Below are positions 40,723 to 49,595 of a DNA stretch of 64,000 nt, piece by piece. The DNA comes from an uncultured Lachnospiraceae bacterium (GTDB lineage: Bacteria; Bacillota; Clostridia; Lachnospirales; Lachnospiraceae). The notes under the pieces were generated by a model that ran no database searches, was not told where the DNA came from, and worked only from the letters and a program-made list of their open reading frames with translations. The DNA lies in NCBI GenBank assembly GCA_910577785.1, contig CAJTNT010000022.1, positions 1 to 64,000 of the forward strand, written 5' to 3'. Position numbers and translations under genes: made by a program. The stretch's first letter is position 1; every line of letters starts with the position of its first letter.

Positions 40723-41481
40723 TTATGCAATCCTCGTCGGAACCCCACGCTGAAATAAATATTCCTTCGCTTCCTTGGGTGTCTGCTCTGTAAAGTGGAA
40801 AATACTTGCTGCCGCAACTGCGGAAGCCCCACCATCACGGATTGCCTGATACATATGCTCATAATTCCCTGCTCCCCCAGAAGCAATCACAGGTATTTTC
40901 ACAATGCCTGTAACGGCCTTTATCATATTAATATCATACCCTCCCATCGTGCCATCCAACGGAACAGAAGTAATCAATAGTTCGCCTGCTCCAGCTTTTT
41001 CCACAGCTTTTGCCCAGTCTTTTAATAAGATGCCTGTATTTTCCTGGCCATTGTGGGAAAAACAATAATATTCCCCCTCCACTTTCCTGCAGTCAATACT
41101 TACTACAATGCATTGAGAGCCATAGAGCCTTGCCCCCTCCGTAACCAAAGCCAGGTTCCTATAAGCAGCGCTATTAATAGATACTTTATCGGCCCCTGCA
41201 CGCAACAGTTCCCGGATCTGCCCTACTTCCTGGATACCGCCTCCAACGCAGAACGGCACAAAACACTCCCTGGAAAAATCACGGATTGATGCATAATCTG
41301 GCTCCCTGCCTTCGTCTGTGGCATCCAGATCCAATAAAATAAGCTCGTCTACTTCACGCATATTATATACTTTTATCGCAGGCAAAACAGTATCCACACG
41401 CCTCCATGCATCAAACCCGATCCCTTTTACCAAGCCAACTGACTTAAAAAGCAGGGTTGGAATTACACGAACCTTTAACAT
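40723..41481 (-). CDS. HisF-like cyclase subunit of a sugar amidotransferase system
   Basis: A 252-residue TIM-barrel protein of the HisF/WbuZ type, with ELILLDLDATDEGR, FVPFCVGGGIQ, ADKVSINSAA and IASGGAGNYEHM. It sits next to a HisH-like glutaminase and a PseA/WbuX-type amidotransferase, not in a histidine operon, so it most likely belongs to the system that turns an acetamido group into an acetamidino group on nonulosonic acids. The HisF histidine-pathway function cannot be fully excluded. Confidence 0.85.
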   Translation of the reverse strand: MLKVRVIPTLLFKSVGLVKGIGFDAWRRVDTVLPAIKVYNMREVDELILLDLDATDEGREPDYASIRDFSRECFVPFCVGGGIQEVGQIRELLRAGADKVSINSAAYRNLALVTEGARLYGSQCIVVSIDCRKVEGEYYCFSHNGQENTGILLKDWAKAVEKAGAGELLITSVPLDGTMGGYDINMIKAVTGIVKIPVIASGGAGNYEHMYQAIRDGGASAVAAASIFHFTEQTPKEAKEYLFQRGVPTRIA

Positions 41482-41499
41482 CGCTGCCCCTTTCTAGCA

Positions 41500-42114
41500 T
41501 TACATCCTCAGAAAATTTTTAATCACTCGGAATCCAGCTTTCTGACTTTTCTCTGGATGGAACTGTGTGCCAACAATATGCCCTCTGCCTACTGCGGATA
41601 CAAAACTGCCGCAATATGGCGTATGGCATAGGATATCCTCCTGATTTTTCACACGGAAATGGTAGCTATGGACAAAATAAAAATTTGTCCCTGATGGAAT
41701 ACCTGCCAATAATTCCGTATCTGCGATTCCTTCAATTTCATTCCATCCAACATGCGGAATCCGCTCCCCTTCTTCCTTTGCATCTAATAAAACTACCTCG
41801 CCAGGAATATAACCTAAGCCAAGGCATTCCTGCCCCTCATATCCCTTTGCTGCCAAAAGCTGCATCCCAAGGCAGATTCCCAAAATTGGCGTCTCTTTCT
41901 GCAATACTGCCCGGTTTAATTCCTCTATCCAACACCCATTCTTAAGGTTATTCATTGCATCTGGGAAAGCGCCTACCCCAGGCAAGATAATACGCTCTGC
42001 GTTTCGCAACTCCAATGGGTTATCAACAATGGCAGCTTCTGAACCGCATTTTTCAAATGCCCTCTGCACAGACAGCAGATTGCCCATCCCATAATCTATA
42101 ATTGCTGTTTCCAT
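41500..42114 (-). CDS. HisH-like glutamine amidotransferase subunit
   Basis: A 204-residue class I glutaminase with catalytic cysteine in PILGICLGMQLL, and the His/Glu pair in GTQFHPEKSQ. The start YGMGNLLSVQRAFEKCG is typical of HisH/WbuY. It supplies ammonia through the HisF-like barrel to the partner amidotransferase. The ATG at 42114 has GGGAG nine bases upstream; an earlier ATG eight codons up lacks one. It is 18 bp before the HisF-like gene. Confidence 0.88.
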   Translation of the reverse strand: METAIIDYGMGNLLSVQRAFEKCGSEAAIVDNPLELRNAERIILPGVGAFPDAMNNLKNGCWIEELNRAVLQKETPILGICLGMQLLAAKGYEGQECLGLGYIPGEVVLLDAKEEGERIPHVGWNEIEGIADTELLAGIPSGTNFYFVHSYHFRVKNQEDILCHTPYCGSFVSAVGRGHIVGTQFHPEKSQKAGFRVIKNFLRM

Positions 42115-42203
42115 CAATATTTCTCCCTTTTGCTTCACATACTTGCTGGCTGCCCGCTTTCCCTATATTACAAATTTCCAGAAACGCTCCTTATATCCTG
42201 CAC

Positions 42204-43355
42204 TTATGGATTATCATCATTGATTTTTGTCAAGTTTCCGTTTTTATCTTTTATTAGCCTGCCGTTCTTATCTGTCAAAAACAGCTTCTTGTTCGTAAAT
42301 TCATCGCATACCTTGATAAACTCATCTACTGTAATGTCTAATGGCGCAAGGATATCTTTCAGGGGCTTATCCAGATAAGTCCAACGAAATACCCCATCCC
42401 GTTTTTTCACAATCTCCATCGCCTGCTCCCTGCTCATCCTGCCCCTGCGGATATGCATGGACACCTGATCTGTAGCGCGCCCAAAGCCAAATTTCAGATA
42501 TTTAAAATACTCGTGGATACCGGCCTGGTAGTTATCCAGATTTTCATAATCATCGGTATGCCCTTCCACGGCCTTGCCCCAGCTTTTAAATCCATTTGCC
42601 TTGGAAACTAGGACGTTATGCAGGCCTTCCCACGGAATGTAATATCCTAAGAAAATCCCTGTAACCCCTACGCGCTTCAGCTCATCATCGCTTGGATATG
42701 TAAACGGGATTAAATCCTTCCTGGTAATTCCTTCTTGCCCAATCAGATCATTGACACGCAGCCCTAACATGCCGCCAAATTCTTCCAGCCATCTTCTGTC
42801 CAGCACATTATTTTCCACTGCAGCCGCAGGCCCGCCATACTCGTTCTGTGAATTTTCCCCCCAGATAATCAATGGGATATTGAAATTCACAGCCATCCGT
42901 ACGGGGACAGTAAAAATGCTTACATGCTCTGGCCAGGAAATGTCCCCTACTTCCATCAGCCCGATACGGTTTAATTTTGCCCGTACCACCCGGTTCGTTG
43001 TCACTTCAACATAGTCTACACCCATGCTCTTTATATTCTCTATATTTTCCCTGCCTATCGGGGTCAAATCACAGGTTGTAGCTGTCACGCATAATGGGTT
43101 CATCCCCATCTGCAGCATTGTGATAACCTGATATGTACTGTCCTTGCCGCCGCTGACAGGGATAATGCAGTCCCAGTTTGTCCCATCTTTCGAACGGTAG
43201 CGGCCTAAAATCTCTTCCAATTCCCGTTTGCGCTCTGTCCAATCTACCTGCTTCCGATTCTCATAATTCCGGCAGGCATTGCAGATTCCTTCTTCGTCAA
43301 AAGATAAATGCGGTTTTGTACTTGGCAGGCAGCAACGTTTGCAATATTGAATCAT
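42204..43355 (-). CDS. N-acetyl sugar amidotransferase (PseA/WbuX/WbpG family)
   Basis: A 383-residue ATP-pyrophosphatase-type amidotransferase. The PP-loop IPVSGGKDSTYQV is near residue 64, and zinc-binding cysteines CKRCCLPSTKPH and CNAC lie near the N-terminus. It matches enzymes that aminate an N-acetyl group to acetamidino on pseudaminic or legionaminic acids in flagellar glycans and O-antigens. It depends on the HisH/HisF-like pair encoded downstream. The ATG at 43355 follows GGAGAG. The C-terminal stretch FLTDKNGRLIKDKNGNL is a short repeat. Confidence 0.9.
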   Translation of the reverse strand: MIQYCKRCCLPSTKPHLSFDEEGICNACRNYENRKQVDWTERKRELEEILGRYRSKDGTNWDCIIPVSGGKDSTYQVITMLQMGMNPLCVTATTCDLTPIGRENIENIKSMGVDYVEVTTNRVVRAKLNRIGLMEVGDISWPEHVSIFTVPVRMAVNFNIPLIIWGENSQNEYGGPAAAVENNVLDRRWLEEFGGMLGLRVNDLIGQEGITRKDLIPFTYPSDDELKRVGVTGIFLGYYIPWEGLHNVLVSKANGFKSWGKAVEGHTDDYENLDNYQAGIHEYFKYLKFGFGRATDQVSMHIRRGRMSREQAMEIVKKRDGVFRWTYLDKPLKDILAPLDITVDEFIKVCDEFTNKKLFLTDKNGRLIKDKNGNLTKINDDNP

Positions 43356-43498
43356 TGTTCTCTCCATTTCTACATTTTTCTATTCTAAAACCTGGTTTGT
43401 TCCAGCGTCTTTTTATACTCCTATCGTTTCATGTATCCATGTATCTTTCCATACTCCCAGAATCCTAGATCTCTGAATTCCCTTTTATTCCCAAGAAC

Positions 43499-44491
43499 TC
43501 AATGGATCCGTGTTTCTTTCAACAATTCCTGTATTCCTTGCACATCCAGCCAATCCGTATTGTCTTCAGAACTATATTCAAACCCCGGCTCCACACGTTT
43601 TCCGCCCGCCTGTATTTTCCCTGCGTCCCACCAATCAAAATGCGGGTATACGATAAAGTGTTTTTCGTATTCATATGTCATCAGGGAATCTTCACGTGTG
43701 ACCATAACCTCATGCAGCTTTTCCCCTTCACGGATTCCTACTTCTGGCATTTCACATCCTGGAAGGACTGCCTGCGCCAAATCTGTAATTTTAAAGGATG
43801 GAATTTTTGATATAAATGTTTCCCCGCCTTTTGCCTCAGACAACGCTTTGATCACCAGCCTTACTCCTTCATCCAGGCTAATCCAGAACCTTGTCATACG
43901 ATAGTCTGTAATCGGCAGTTCTTTTTTCCCTTTTGCTGCAAGTTCCTGGAAGAATGGGATGACAGAGCCGCGGCTTCCTGCCACATTTCCATAACGCACA
44001 ATAGAGAAACACACATCCTTGCGGCCAGAATAGGCATTTGCGGCAATAAACAGCTTATCGGATACTAGCTTTGTCCCACCATATAAATTAATAGGGTTTA
44101 CTGCCTTATCCGTTGATAATGCAACCACACGCCTTACCCCGCAATCCAGGGCAGCGTCTACAATATTCATTGCGCCATTGATATTCGTCTTTACGGCCTC
44201 CATCGGGTTATATTCACAGGCTGGCACCTGCTTCAGCGCCGCTGCATGCACCACAAAATCTATTCCATCAAAGGCACGGTAAAGCCGCTCCCGGTCGCGC
44301 ACATCGCCAATAAAAAAACGCAGCTTGTCCCCATATTTGCGAAACTTATTTGCCATATGAAATTGCTTAAATTCATCCCGCGAATAAATAACGATTTTTT
44401 CCGGCGTATAATGTGTCAGCACATATTCTGTAAATGCATTGCCAAAAGAACCTGTACCACCTGTGATTAGAATTGTCTTGCCATTTAACAT
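43499..44491 (-). CDS. pseB: UDP-GlcNAc 4,6-dehydratase (inverting), PseB type
   Basis: A 330-residue short SDR of the PseB/FlaA1 group: NAD motif ITGGTGSFGNAFTEYVL, AALKQVPACEYNPMEA with the catalytic Lys, and NLYGGTK in place of YxxxK with Tyr preserved. It makes the 4-keto-6-deoxy sugar that begins pseudaminic acid synthesis. It follows the Maf-like gene directly (27 bp), as in other flagellar glycosylation islands. The usual next enzyme, PseC, is absent from this window. Confidence 0.93.
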   Translation of the reverse strand: MLNGKTILITGGTGSFGNAFTEYVLTHYTPEKIVIYSRDEFKQFHMANKFRKYGDKLRFFIGDVRDRERLYRAFDGIDFVVHAAALKQVPACEYNPMEAVKTNINGAMNIVDAALDCGVRRVVALSTDKAVNPINLYGGTKLVSDKLFIAANAYSGRKDVCFSIVRYGNVAGSRGSVIPFFQELAAKGKKELPITDYRMTRFWISLDEGVRLVIKALSEAKGGETFISKIPSFKITDLAQAVLPGCEMPEVGIREGEKLHEVMVTREDSLMTYEYEKHFIVYPHFDWWDAGKIQAGGKRVEPGFEYSSEDNTDWLDVQGIQELLKETRIH

Positions 44492-44518
44492 TCTTTCTGT
44501 CTCCTGTCTTGTTTTTTC

Positions 44519-46378
44519 CTATTCCACTTTTGCCACTGTTTCCTCTGCAATCTGCTCAAGAACTTTAGCGTAACCTTCCAACAGCTTCATATATTCCTTT
44601 CCTTGCCGCGCCAATTCGAGACCTTCCTCTTCTATGGTATCATACTTAAAATACTGGCTAGAACGGATAATCTGTTCTGCCGTCACCATGCTGCCCGTCA
44701 ACAAATCATAATTTGGATTCTCTTCAATTTTCTCCCTGTTCTTCTTTATACGTTTTAAAATCTTTTGGTAAGCCCGTTTATCCATGTTTCCCCTTTTACA
44801 AAGCTTTTCCAATTGCTGATATATTTTTTCTCCTTCCTGTGCCAATAGAACAATCTCATGAATCTGTTTCGGAGTATCATGAAAATATTCTACAATCCTA
44901 TCTTGCTCTTCCTCATTAAAGAACGGAGACAATCCGCCAATACACGCCCCTATATCTACTTCCCTCACACATTCCTTGTCAATCACTTCTGCCAAAGGCA
45001 TCAATATTGTCCCCTCAATTTTAGCACCGCCTTCTGTAGCATTAATAAACTCTACATCATGGCCTTTCTTCCACTGTTCTATCGCTTCCCCAAACCATTT
45101 GCGGTATCCATTCAGATTTGGCAAAGTAGGAACTTCTTCTTCGTAATTTCCAGGAACCACAATAAACTTTTTTGTATCTTCTTCTGGCATTTTTTCCTGA
45201 AAAGTACCGTCAGCATGAGATTTATTATTGGTATAGGCAAGATCTTGGCCTACAAACACAATTTTCTTAAAACCCAGGTAACAAGCCAGCGAAAAGGCTA
45301 GCGTTGCCACAGAACCACCTACTGGAAATCCTTCTATCCTTTTCTGGTTTATTTCAAACAACTTATTTGCATAACGAAACCCGTCATCTATAAAAAATTT
45401 TTTACCTATATGAAAATCCAGCATCCCTTTTGTAGAGTTCAGTTTTGCAAGAAGCGGAATCCTCTTTGCTTCTTCCTGCTCTATCAGTTCCACTGGTTTA
45501 ATCCCATCTAATGTCGCAAACATATCTGGCATAACCCCCGCCTGTACCAAGGGTTTAATCGCTGTATCCACAGCTATAATAAAAGATTTATTTTTTGCCC
45601 TTTTCAATTCTTTAATATTTTTATTGAGCGAGGGGCCTGCAGAAACTATGAATGCCGGAATGTCTGTAGGTATCACACCAAAAAGCTGAAATGCCTTATA
45701 TCCTGTTCTCACATATCTCACATTACTGTAAAAATTATCTGCCAGATTATTCCGAAAGAACATTTTTGTACCTAAACTCACATAATATGATTTTGCATTT
45801 TCCTTTAACAAATTTAAAAATTTTTCCACCTGTTCCAAACACAGTTCTACATAATTAGGCAATACAAAATATTTCATCAAAGGCACTCTATCCCCTTGAA
45901 GCATAGTAGAAATCATTCTCTCCAGCCCTTTTTCATTAATACCCTCTACTATAAGTACAACCGTTCTATTTCCAAACATTTTTTTGAAATCTGCCAATTG
46001 CAATTGCCTATAAAACACAGAAAAATTTGGCTCATATATTAAAATTTGTACGCTTTCATCTGCTACCTTATTTAGTTCTTCCAAATAATGCAGGTTACCC
46101 ATCCCCAATATAAAGATTGGGGCATTCGGTATAATCTGGCCTAATACAGAGACTTGATTTATTGGATGTGCTGCAGGGCTGCGCCTTCCTGCCAGATAAA
46201 GTGTCCTGCCATTTTTCTCTACTAATAATATTTTTTCTCCTGTAAACGCCAATTCTTCCTTAATACAAAGTTCTTCTTTCTTCAACAAATCCTCGTATTT
46301 CTTTTCTATCTGCTGCGTAATGCCAGGAAAACGTTTTTCTAGCTCTTTAAGATTTCTATCCTTTTGGTTCTCCGACAT
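44519..46378 (-). CDS. Maf-type flagellin glycosyltransferase (DUF115)
   Basis: A 619-residue protein of the motility-associated factor family. The central DUF115 domain has AFIVSAGPSLNKNIKELK, FIIAVDTAIKPL and MFATLDG, and VFVGQDLAYTNNKSHADG follows. These proteins attach nonulosonic acids to Ser or Thr of flagellin. The C-terminal 120 residues are helical and probably recognise flagellin. It starts within the end of the 113-residue gene (23 bp overlap), so both are co-translated. Confidence 0.92.
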   Translation of the reverse strand: MSENQKDRNLKELEKRFPGITQQIEKKYEDLLKKEELCIKEELAFTGEKILLVEKNGRTLYLAGRRSPAAHPINQVSVLGQIIPNAPIFILGMGNLHYLEELNKVADESVQILIYEPNFSVFYRQLQLADFKKMFGNRTVVLIVEGINEKGLERMISTMLQGDRVPLMKYFVLPNYVELCLEQVEKFLNLLKENAKSYYVSLGTKMFFRNNLADNFYSNVRYVRTGYKAFQLFGVIPTDIPAFIVSAGPSLNKNIKELKRAKNKSFIIAVDTAIKPLVQAGVMPDMFATLDGIKPVELIEQEEAKRIPLLAKLNSTKGMLDFHIGKKFFIDDGFRYANKLFEINQKRIEGFPVGGSVATLAFSLACYLGFKKIVFVGQDLAYTNNKSHADGTFQEKMPEEDTKKFIVVPGNYEEEVPTLPNLNGYRKWFGEAIEQWKKGHDVEFINATEGGAKIEGTILMPLAEVIDKECVREVDIGACIGGLSPFFNEEEQDRIVEYFHDTPKQIHEIVLLAQEGEKIYQQLEKLCKRGNMDKRAYQKILKRIKKNREKIEENPNYDLLTGSMVTAEQIIRSSQYFKYDTIEEEGLELARQGKEYMKLLEGYAKVLEQIAEETVAKVE

Positions 46379-46697
46379 AAGAGTTCTCCTTTTCCTTGAA
46401 ATATTCCTCTGACAAAAACATTTCCAAATACCCAGCTATCCCCTGTTCCATGGCATCCATCATCAAAACATTGTCTCCCTCACGAATTGCTGTTTCACAA
46501 TCTTTTAATATATCTGCCAGATTTTGATACACTCCCTCTTCCATTCCTGGAAAATTATCTAAAAACCATTGCACAAATTCTTGTATCTGTGGAATAAGAT
46601 CCTGACAATTCTGCACATAAGTGTTATTCCTATAATACGTGGCTTGAAATCCTAGAAAGCTTATGTTTTCATAGAGTTCCTTTATTTTTTCCTCCAT
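46356..46697 (-). CDS. Small acidic helical protein between flagellin and Maf genes
   Basis: A 113-residue protein of unknown function, rich in Glu, Tyr and Leu, with sequences such as IQEFVQWFLDNFPGM and MDAMEQGIAGYLEMFL. All-helical, no signal peptide, no cysteine motif. GAGGAATGG precedes the ATG. Its position between flagellin and the Maf glycosyltransferase, and the overlap with the latter, suggest a chaperone or adaptor for flagellin modification (inference). Confidence 0.7.
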   Translation of the reverse strand: MEEKIKELYENISFLGFQATYYRNNTYVQNCQDLIPQIQEFVQWFLDNFPGMEEGVYQNLADILKDCETAIREGDNVLMMDAMEQGIAGYLEMFLSEEYFKEKENSYVGEPKG

Positions 46698-46713
46698 CCA
46701 TTCCTCTTTTCTT

Positions 46714-46741
46714 AAAAAAAACCAGCCGAAGCTGGTTTTTT
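46714..46741 (-). terminator. Terminator of the flagellin gene
   Basis: A tight stem AAAAAACCAGC / GCTGGTTTTTT around CGAA, 18 bp after the flagellin stop codon. The stem is nearly symmetrical and ends in a T-run on the minus strand. It separates highly expressed flagellin from the glycosylation genes, which may be reached by readthrough. Confidence 0.88.
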
Positions 46742-46758
46742 CTATATTAAACTTAGTT

Positions 46759-47943
46759 CTACTGTAAAAGTGACAATACACCCTGTGTTGCTTGGTTACC
46801 CTGTGCCAGCATAGCTTGGCCTGCTTGTGCCAAAATCTGGTTCTTGCTGTATTCCACCATTTCAGAAGCCATGTCTGTATCACGGATACGGGATTCGGCA
46901 GCCTGTGTATTTTCTGCCACATTATCCAGATTAGCCACTGTATGCTCCAATCGATTCTGTAATGCTCCCAACGCAGAACGCTGCGTAGACACACGATTAA
47001 TCGCATTCTGTACGGTATTTAACGTTGCGTTTGCAATATCATAATTATCTACCTTTGGCACGCTTTCGGTTATAACGTCTCCAAAACCGCCCACTGTCGT
47101 TCCTTTAACTTTCGCAGCGGAAACCAAATCATCCCAATCACCACTTACAGCATCTGCATACTTTATTCCCAACAAACTGGCTGCCGATGTCAATGCATCA
47201 GATTTTGTAGCGTACACAGACTCCACACCTGAAAGTCCATATCCTCCCTGTGATTGCATATGAATCATAGAACTGTCGAACTGATTTTCGCCATACTGCT
47301 TTACGGCACTCAAAAAGCTACCTTTATTATCAGAAGCAGATGCAGTAGTATCATACGTATACTCTACCCCAAGATAATTAATTTTATTATAGCTATACGT
47401 ATCTGTTCCCTTCGTATAAGATATATTTCTTAACCCCAAAGTCTGAGCATCCATTTTACCAATACTAATACTAATGTTCTGATTTGCATTTGCACCCACA
47501 TGGAGTTTTTTGTCTTTAAAGGTTCCATCCAATAGTTCCTGCTTATTGAACTGAGTTGTTTCAGCAATCCTATCAAGTTCTTCCGTCAATGCAGCCAGCT
47601 CTTCATTGATAGCATCACGGTCAATGTCCTGATTGGTGTCGTTTGCGCCCTGCACTGCCAGTTCATTCATCCTCTGCAGGATGCTGTGTGCTTCATTCAA
47701 TGCACCTTCTGCTGTCTGGATTAAGGAAATACCATCCTGTGCATTTGTAGATGCACGGTCTAAGCCACGAATCTGGCTTCTCATCTTCTCAGAAATTTTT
47801 AATCCTGCCGCATCATCTGCTGCACGGTTAATCTGAAAACCTGATGATAGCTTCTCTGCTGATTTTGCCTGAGAACCTGTGATAACGCCCAGCTGCCTAT
47901 TAGAGTTCATTGCGATAAGATTGTGTTGTACTACCATTGCCAT
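46759..47943 (-). CDS. fliC: Flagellin
   Basis: A 394-residue flagellin. The N-terminal D0/D1 region has MVVQHNLIAMNSNRQLG and SAEKLSSGFQINRAADDAAGL; the C-terminal D1/D0 has SRIRDTDMASEMVEYSKNQIL and ends GNQATQGVLSLLQ. The central domain (about 165-305) is variable, short and rich in Tyr, Ser and Thr, the likely glycosylation area. GGAGG lies nine bases before the ATG. The upstream CsrA-like gene and the 309 bp leader suggest post-transcriptional control. It is the only flagellar structural gene in the window. Confidence 0.97.
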   Translation of the reverse strand: MAMVVQHNLIAMNSNRQLGVITGSQAKSAEKLSSGFQINRAADDAAGLKISEKMRSQIRGLDRASTNAQDGISLIQTAEGALNEAHSILQRMNELAVQGANDTNQDIDRDAINEELAALTEELDRIAETTQFNKQELLDGTFKDKKLHVGANANQNISISIGKMDAQTLGLRNISYTKGTDTYSYNKINYLGVEYTYDTTASASDNKGSFLSAVKQYGENQFDSSMIHMQSQGGYGLSGVESVYATKSDALTSAASLLGIKYADAVSGDWDDLVSAAKVKGTTVGGFGDVITESVPKVDNYDIANATLNTVQNAINRVSTQRSALGALQNRLEHTVANLDNVAENTQAAESRIRDTDMASEMVEYSKNQILAQAGQAMLAQGNQATQGVLSLLQ

Positions 47944-48252
47944 AATATTTTTCCTCCTTGTTTTTAATGTACCTGCCTATTTATGGCTTATGTTCAGCAG
48001 GCCAGTTGCTGCCATTTTATTTTCATTTGTGTTTGGCAGCTATGCTGCAAATCCGTTTGCATGCATATGTTATGTTTCTTTTATATAGTTTCTTTTTATA
48101 TAATAAGCGAGAACCCTAGGCATCCCCGCATTATTACCATACTAATATTTCCTCAATTTACAATTTTCTGCATTTTTGTTATATAGCAGATATCCCATTT
48201 CTCCAATTACACTTATTCATCTGCAATACCTGCATCTCACCCACCAGCGCCT
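47944..48252. promoter_or_regulatory. Leader/promoter region of flagellin
   Basis: 309 bp between the csrA-like stop and flagellin. No clear sigma-D or sigma-A promoter was recognised. The flagellin ribosome binding site AAGGAGGAAAA contains GGA motifs of the kind CsrA binds, and a small GCAGC-TAT-GCTGC hairpin lies near 48047. These fit CsrA control of flagellin mRNA but do not prove it. Confidence 0.4.
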
Positions 48253-48567
48253 TCACCCGCCATATTTCCTCAACGGATTATTCCTCGCCGCCTCTTCCCT
48301 CTTAGCTCTCTTGCGCTCTTCCATCAGGATCGCCTTAATCTTCTCTTTCGCCTCTGATGAAAGTTCTCTGTCTCTGTGGTGCTTCACTTCATTCCCGGGG
48401 TCTGCTGCCATGCCGTATTTTTCCAAGGCCGTACTGCGCACGATATTCATGGACTTCGGCGCATCCACCAGCACATGCATGTTGTTTGCGCTCCCTCCCG
48501 TGAACACCACTTTGATGTTGTCCCCTACCAGCAGGTACTCGCCTGCCTTGACAGTTAATTTCAGCAT
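48253..48567 (-). CDS. csrA: CsrA-like RNA-binding regulator with C-terminal extension
   Basis: Residues 1-52 align along their length to CsrA: start MLKLTVKAGEYLLVGD, then DAPKSMNIVR. Arg44, needed for RNA binding, is kept, while Arg6 is Val. CsrA is about 60-75 residues; this protein has 104, with an added very basic and acidic helical tail (RKRAKREEAARNN). In Firmicutes CsrA represses flagellin translation and is released by FliW. GGAGGTTTGT precedes the ATG at 48567. It is the first gene leftward from the invertible segment, 310 bp before flagellin. No fliW gene is visible here. Confidence 0.72.
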   Translation of the reverse strand: MLKLTVKAGEYLLVGDNIKVVFTGGSANNMHVLVDAPKSMNIVRSTALEKYGMAADPGNEVKHHRDRELSSEAKEKIKAILMEERKRAKREEAARNNPLRKYGG

Positions 48568-48646
48568 ACAAACCTCCTTGTTTCCCAAATTCATTTCCAA
48601 TATGAACGCCTGGTTGCCAGATTTTGTTTCCAATTGGAATATTCTC

Positions 48647-48673
48647 TTGCCTTAAGTCAACAATTGCTATAAT
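48647..48673 (+). promoter_or_regulatory. Candidate promoter of the recombinase gene
   Basis: TTGCCT (48647-48652) and TATAAT (48668-48673) are 15 bases apart, shorter than ideal. The -10 box lies within the left inverted repeat and the -35 outside it, so inversion would exchange the -35 and could change recombinase expression. Confidence 0.4.
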
Positions 48674-48683
48674 ATTGTTGTAT
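48658..48683 (+). repeat. Inverted repeat, left (IRL)
   Basis: Starts CAACAATTGCTATAATATTG and ends TGTTGTAT. It is the reverse complement of 49640-49665 except for one base (48664 versus 49659). Confidence 0.9.
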
Positions 48684-48774
48684 GGTGGGCTGCATCTGTT
48701 CCCCGCCCCTGGGTTTGGAACCCGGGCCAGTTGTAAACAAATACTACACTGATGAAAACAGGAGGTTTCAGACA

Positions 48775-49353
48775 ATGAGCACTACAAAACCCATTCGTAA
48801 AAGGGAGGACATTGAGGCGCTGAAAAACTATTTCCTTTACACGAAGCACAACATGCGCAATTACATTATGGTGTGCCTGGGCATCAATTCTGCCCTGCGG
48901 ATCAGCGATTTGCTGTCCCTGACTTGGGGCGATGTTTATGATTTTGCCAAGGGCTGCTTCCGGGAGCATATCGACATTGTGGAGCGCAAGACGGGCAAAC
49001 AGAGGGAAAGCGCCCTGAATAAAAGCGCAACGAAGGCTCTGGAATCCTACAAAAACAGCCTCCCAGAAATAACGGAAAAGACCCTCCTTTTCCCTGGGCG
49101 GAGCGGGAAGAAGCCGCTGAGCCGCAGCCAGGCTTACCGCATCCTGCATGCTGCCGGGAAGGAGCTGCATTTTGAGACGGGGCTAAGCTGCCACAGCCTG
49201 CGCAAGACCTTTGGCTACCATGCCTGGAAGATGGGCGTGCAGCCTGCCATGCTGATGCAAGTTTTTAACCATTCCTCCTACCAGGTGACCAGGCGCTATC
49301 TGGGGATTGAGCAGGATGATATTGACCAGGTATTCCTGATGATAAACCTGTAA
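48775..49353 (+). CDS. Tyrosine recombinase, catalytic-domain-only
   Basis: A 192-residue tyrosine recombinase/integrase. All catalytic residues can be placed: first Arg in ALRISDLL, Lys in ERKTGK, HSLRKTF for H-x-x-R, the second His in NHSS, and the nucleophile Tyr in RRYLGI. It lacks the N-terminal core-binding domain of Xer and phage integrases, like small invertases of the FimB/FimE and related types. GGAGGTTTCAGACA precedes the ATG. It runs divergently from the csrA-like gene and is enclosed by inverted repeats. Most likely it inverts the segment that carries it. Confidence 0.88.
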   Translation: MSTTKPIRKREDIEALKNYFLYTKHNMRNYIMVCLGINSALRISDLLSLTWGDVYDFAKGCFREHIDIVERKTGKQRESALNKSATKALESYKNSLPEITEKTLLFPGRSGKKPLSRSQAYRILHAAGKELHFETGLSCHSLRKTFGYHAWKMGVQPAMLMQVFNHSSYQVTRRYLGIEQDDIDQVFLMINL

Positions 49354-49595
49354 GAAGGAAAATGTACCGCCTTTAAACTTACATAGAAATGAATCTCAGC
49401 CCGGAAACTGGCAAAAAATTGAACTATCTAAACCATTCCAGCATACTGGGCTATTTGTTGTGGGAAAAAATAGGAATTTTGGATTTTCCGATGCATCAAC
49501 GGGCATGAAAACGGACAGCGCCAAGCGAAAAATCGGAAAATAAGGGCTAAAATCAGGGAAGTCGGAAGAATTTTTAAGAAATTTTGATTTTCCTG

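Noticed and set aside
40723..42114. Histidine biosynthesis genes hisF and hisH
   Set aside because: No other his genes are near, and they adjoin a PseA/WbuX-type amidotransferase and PseB, as in nonulosonic acid loci.
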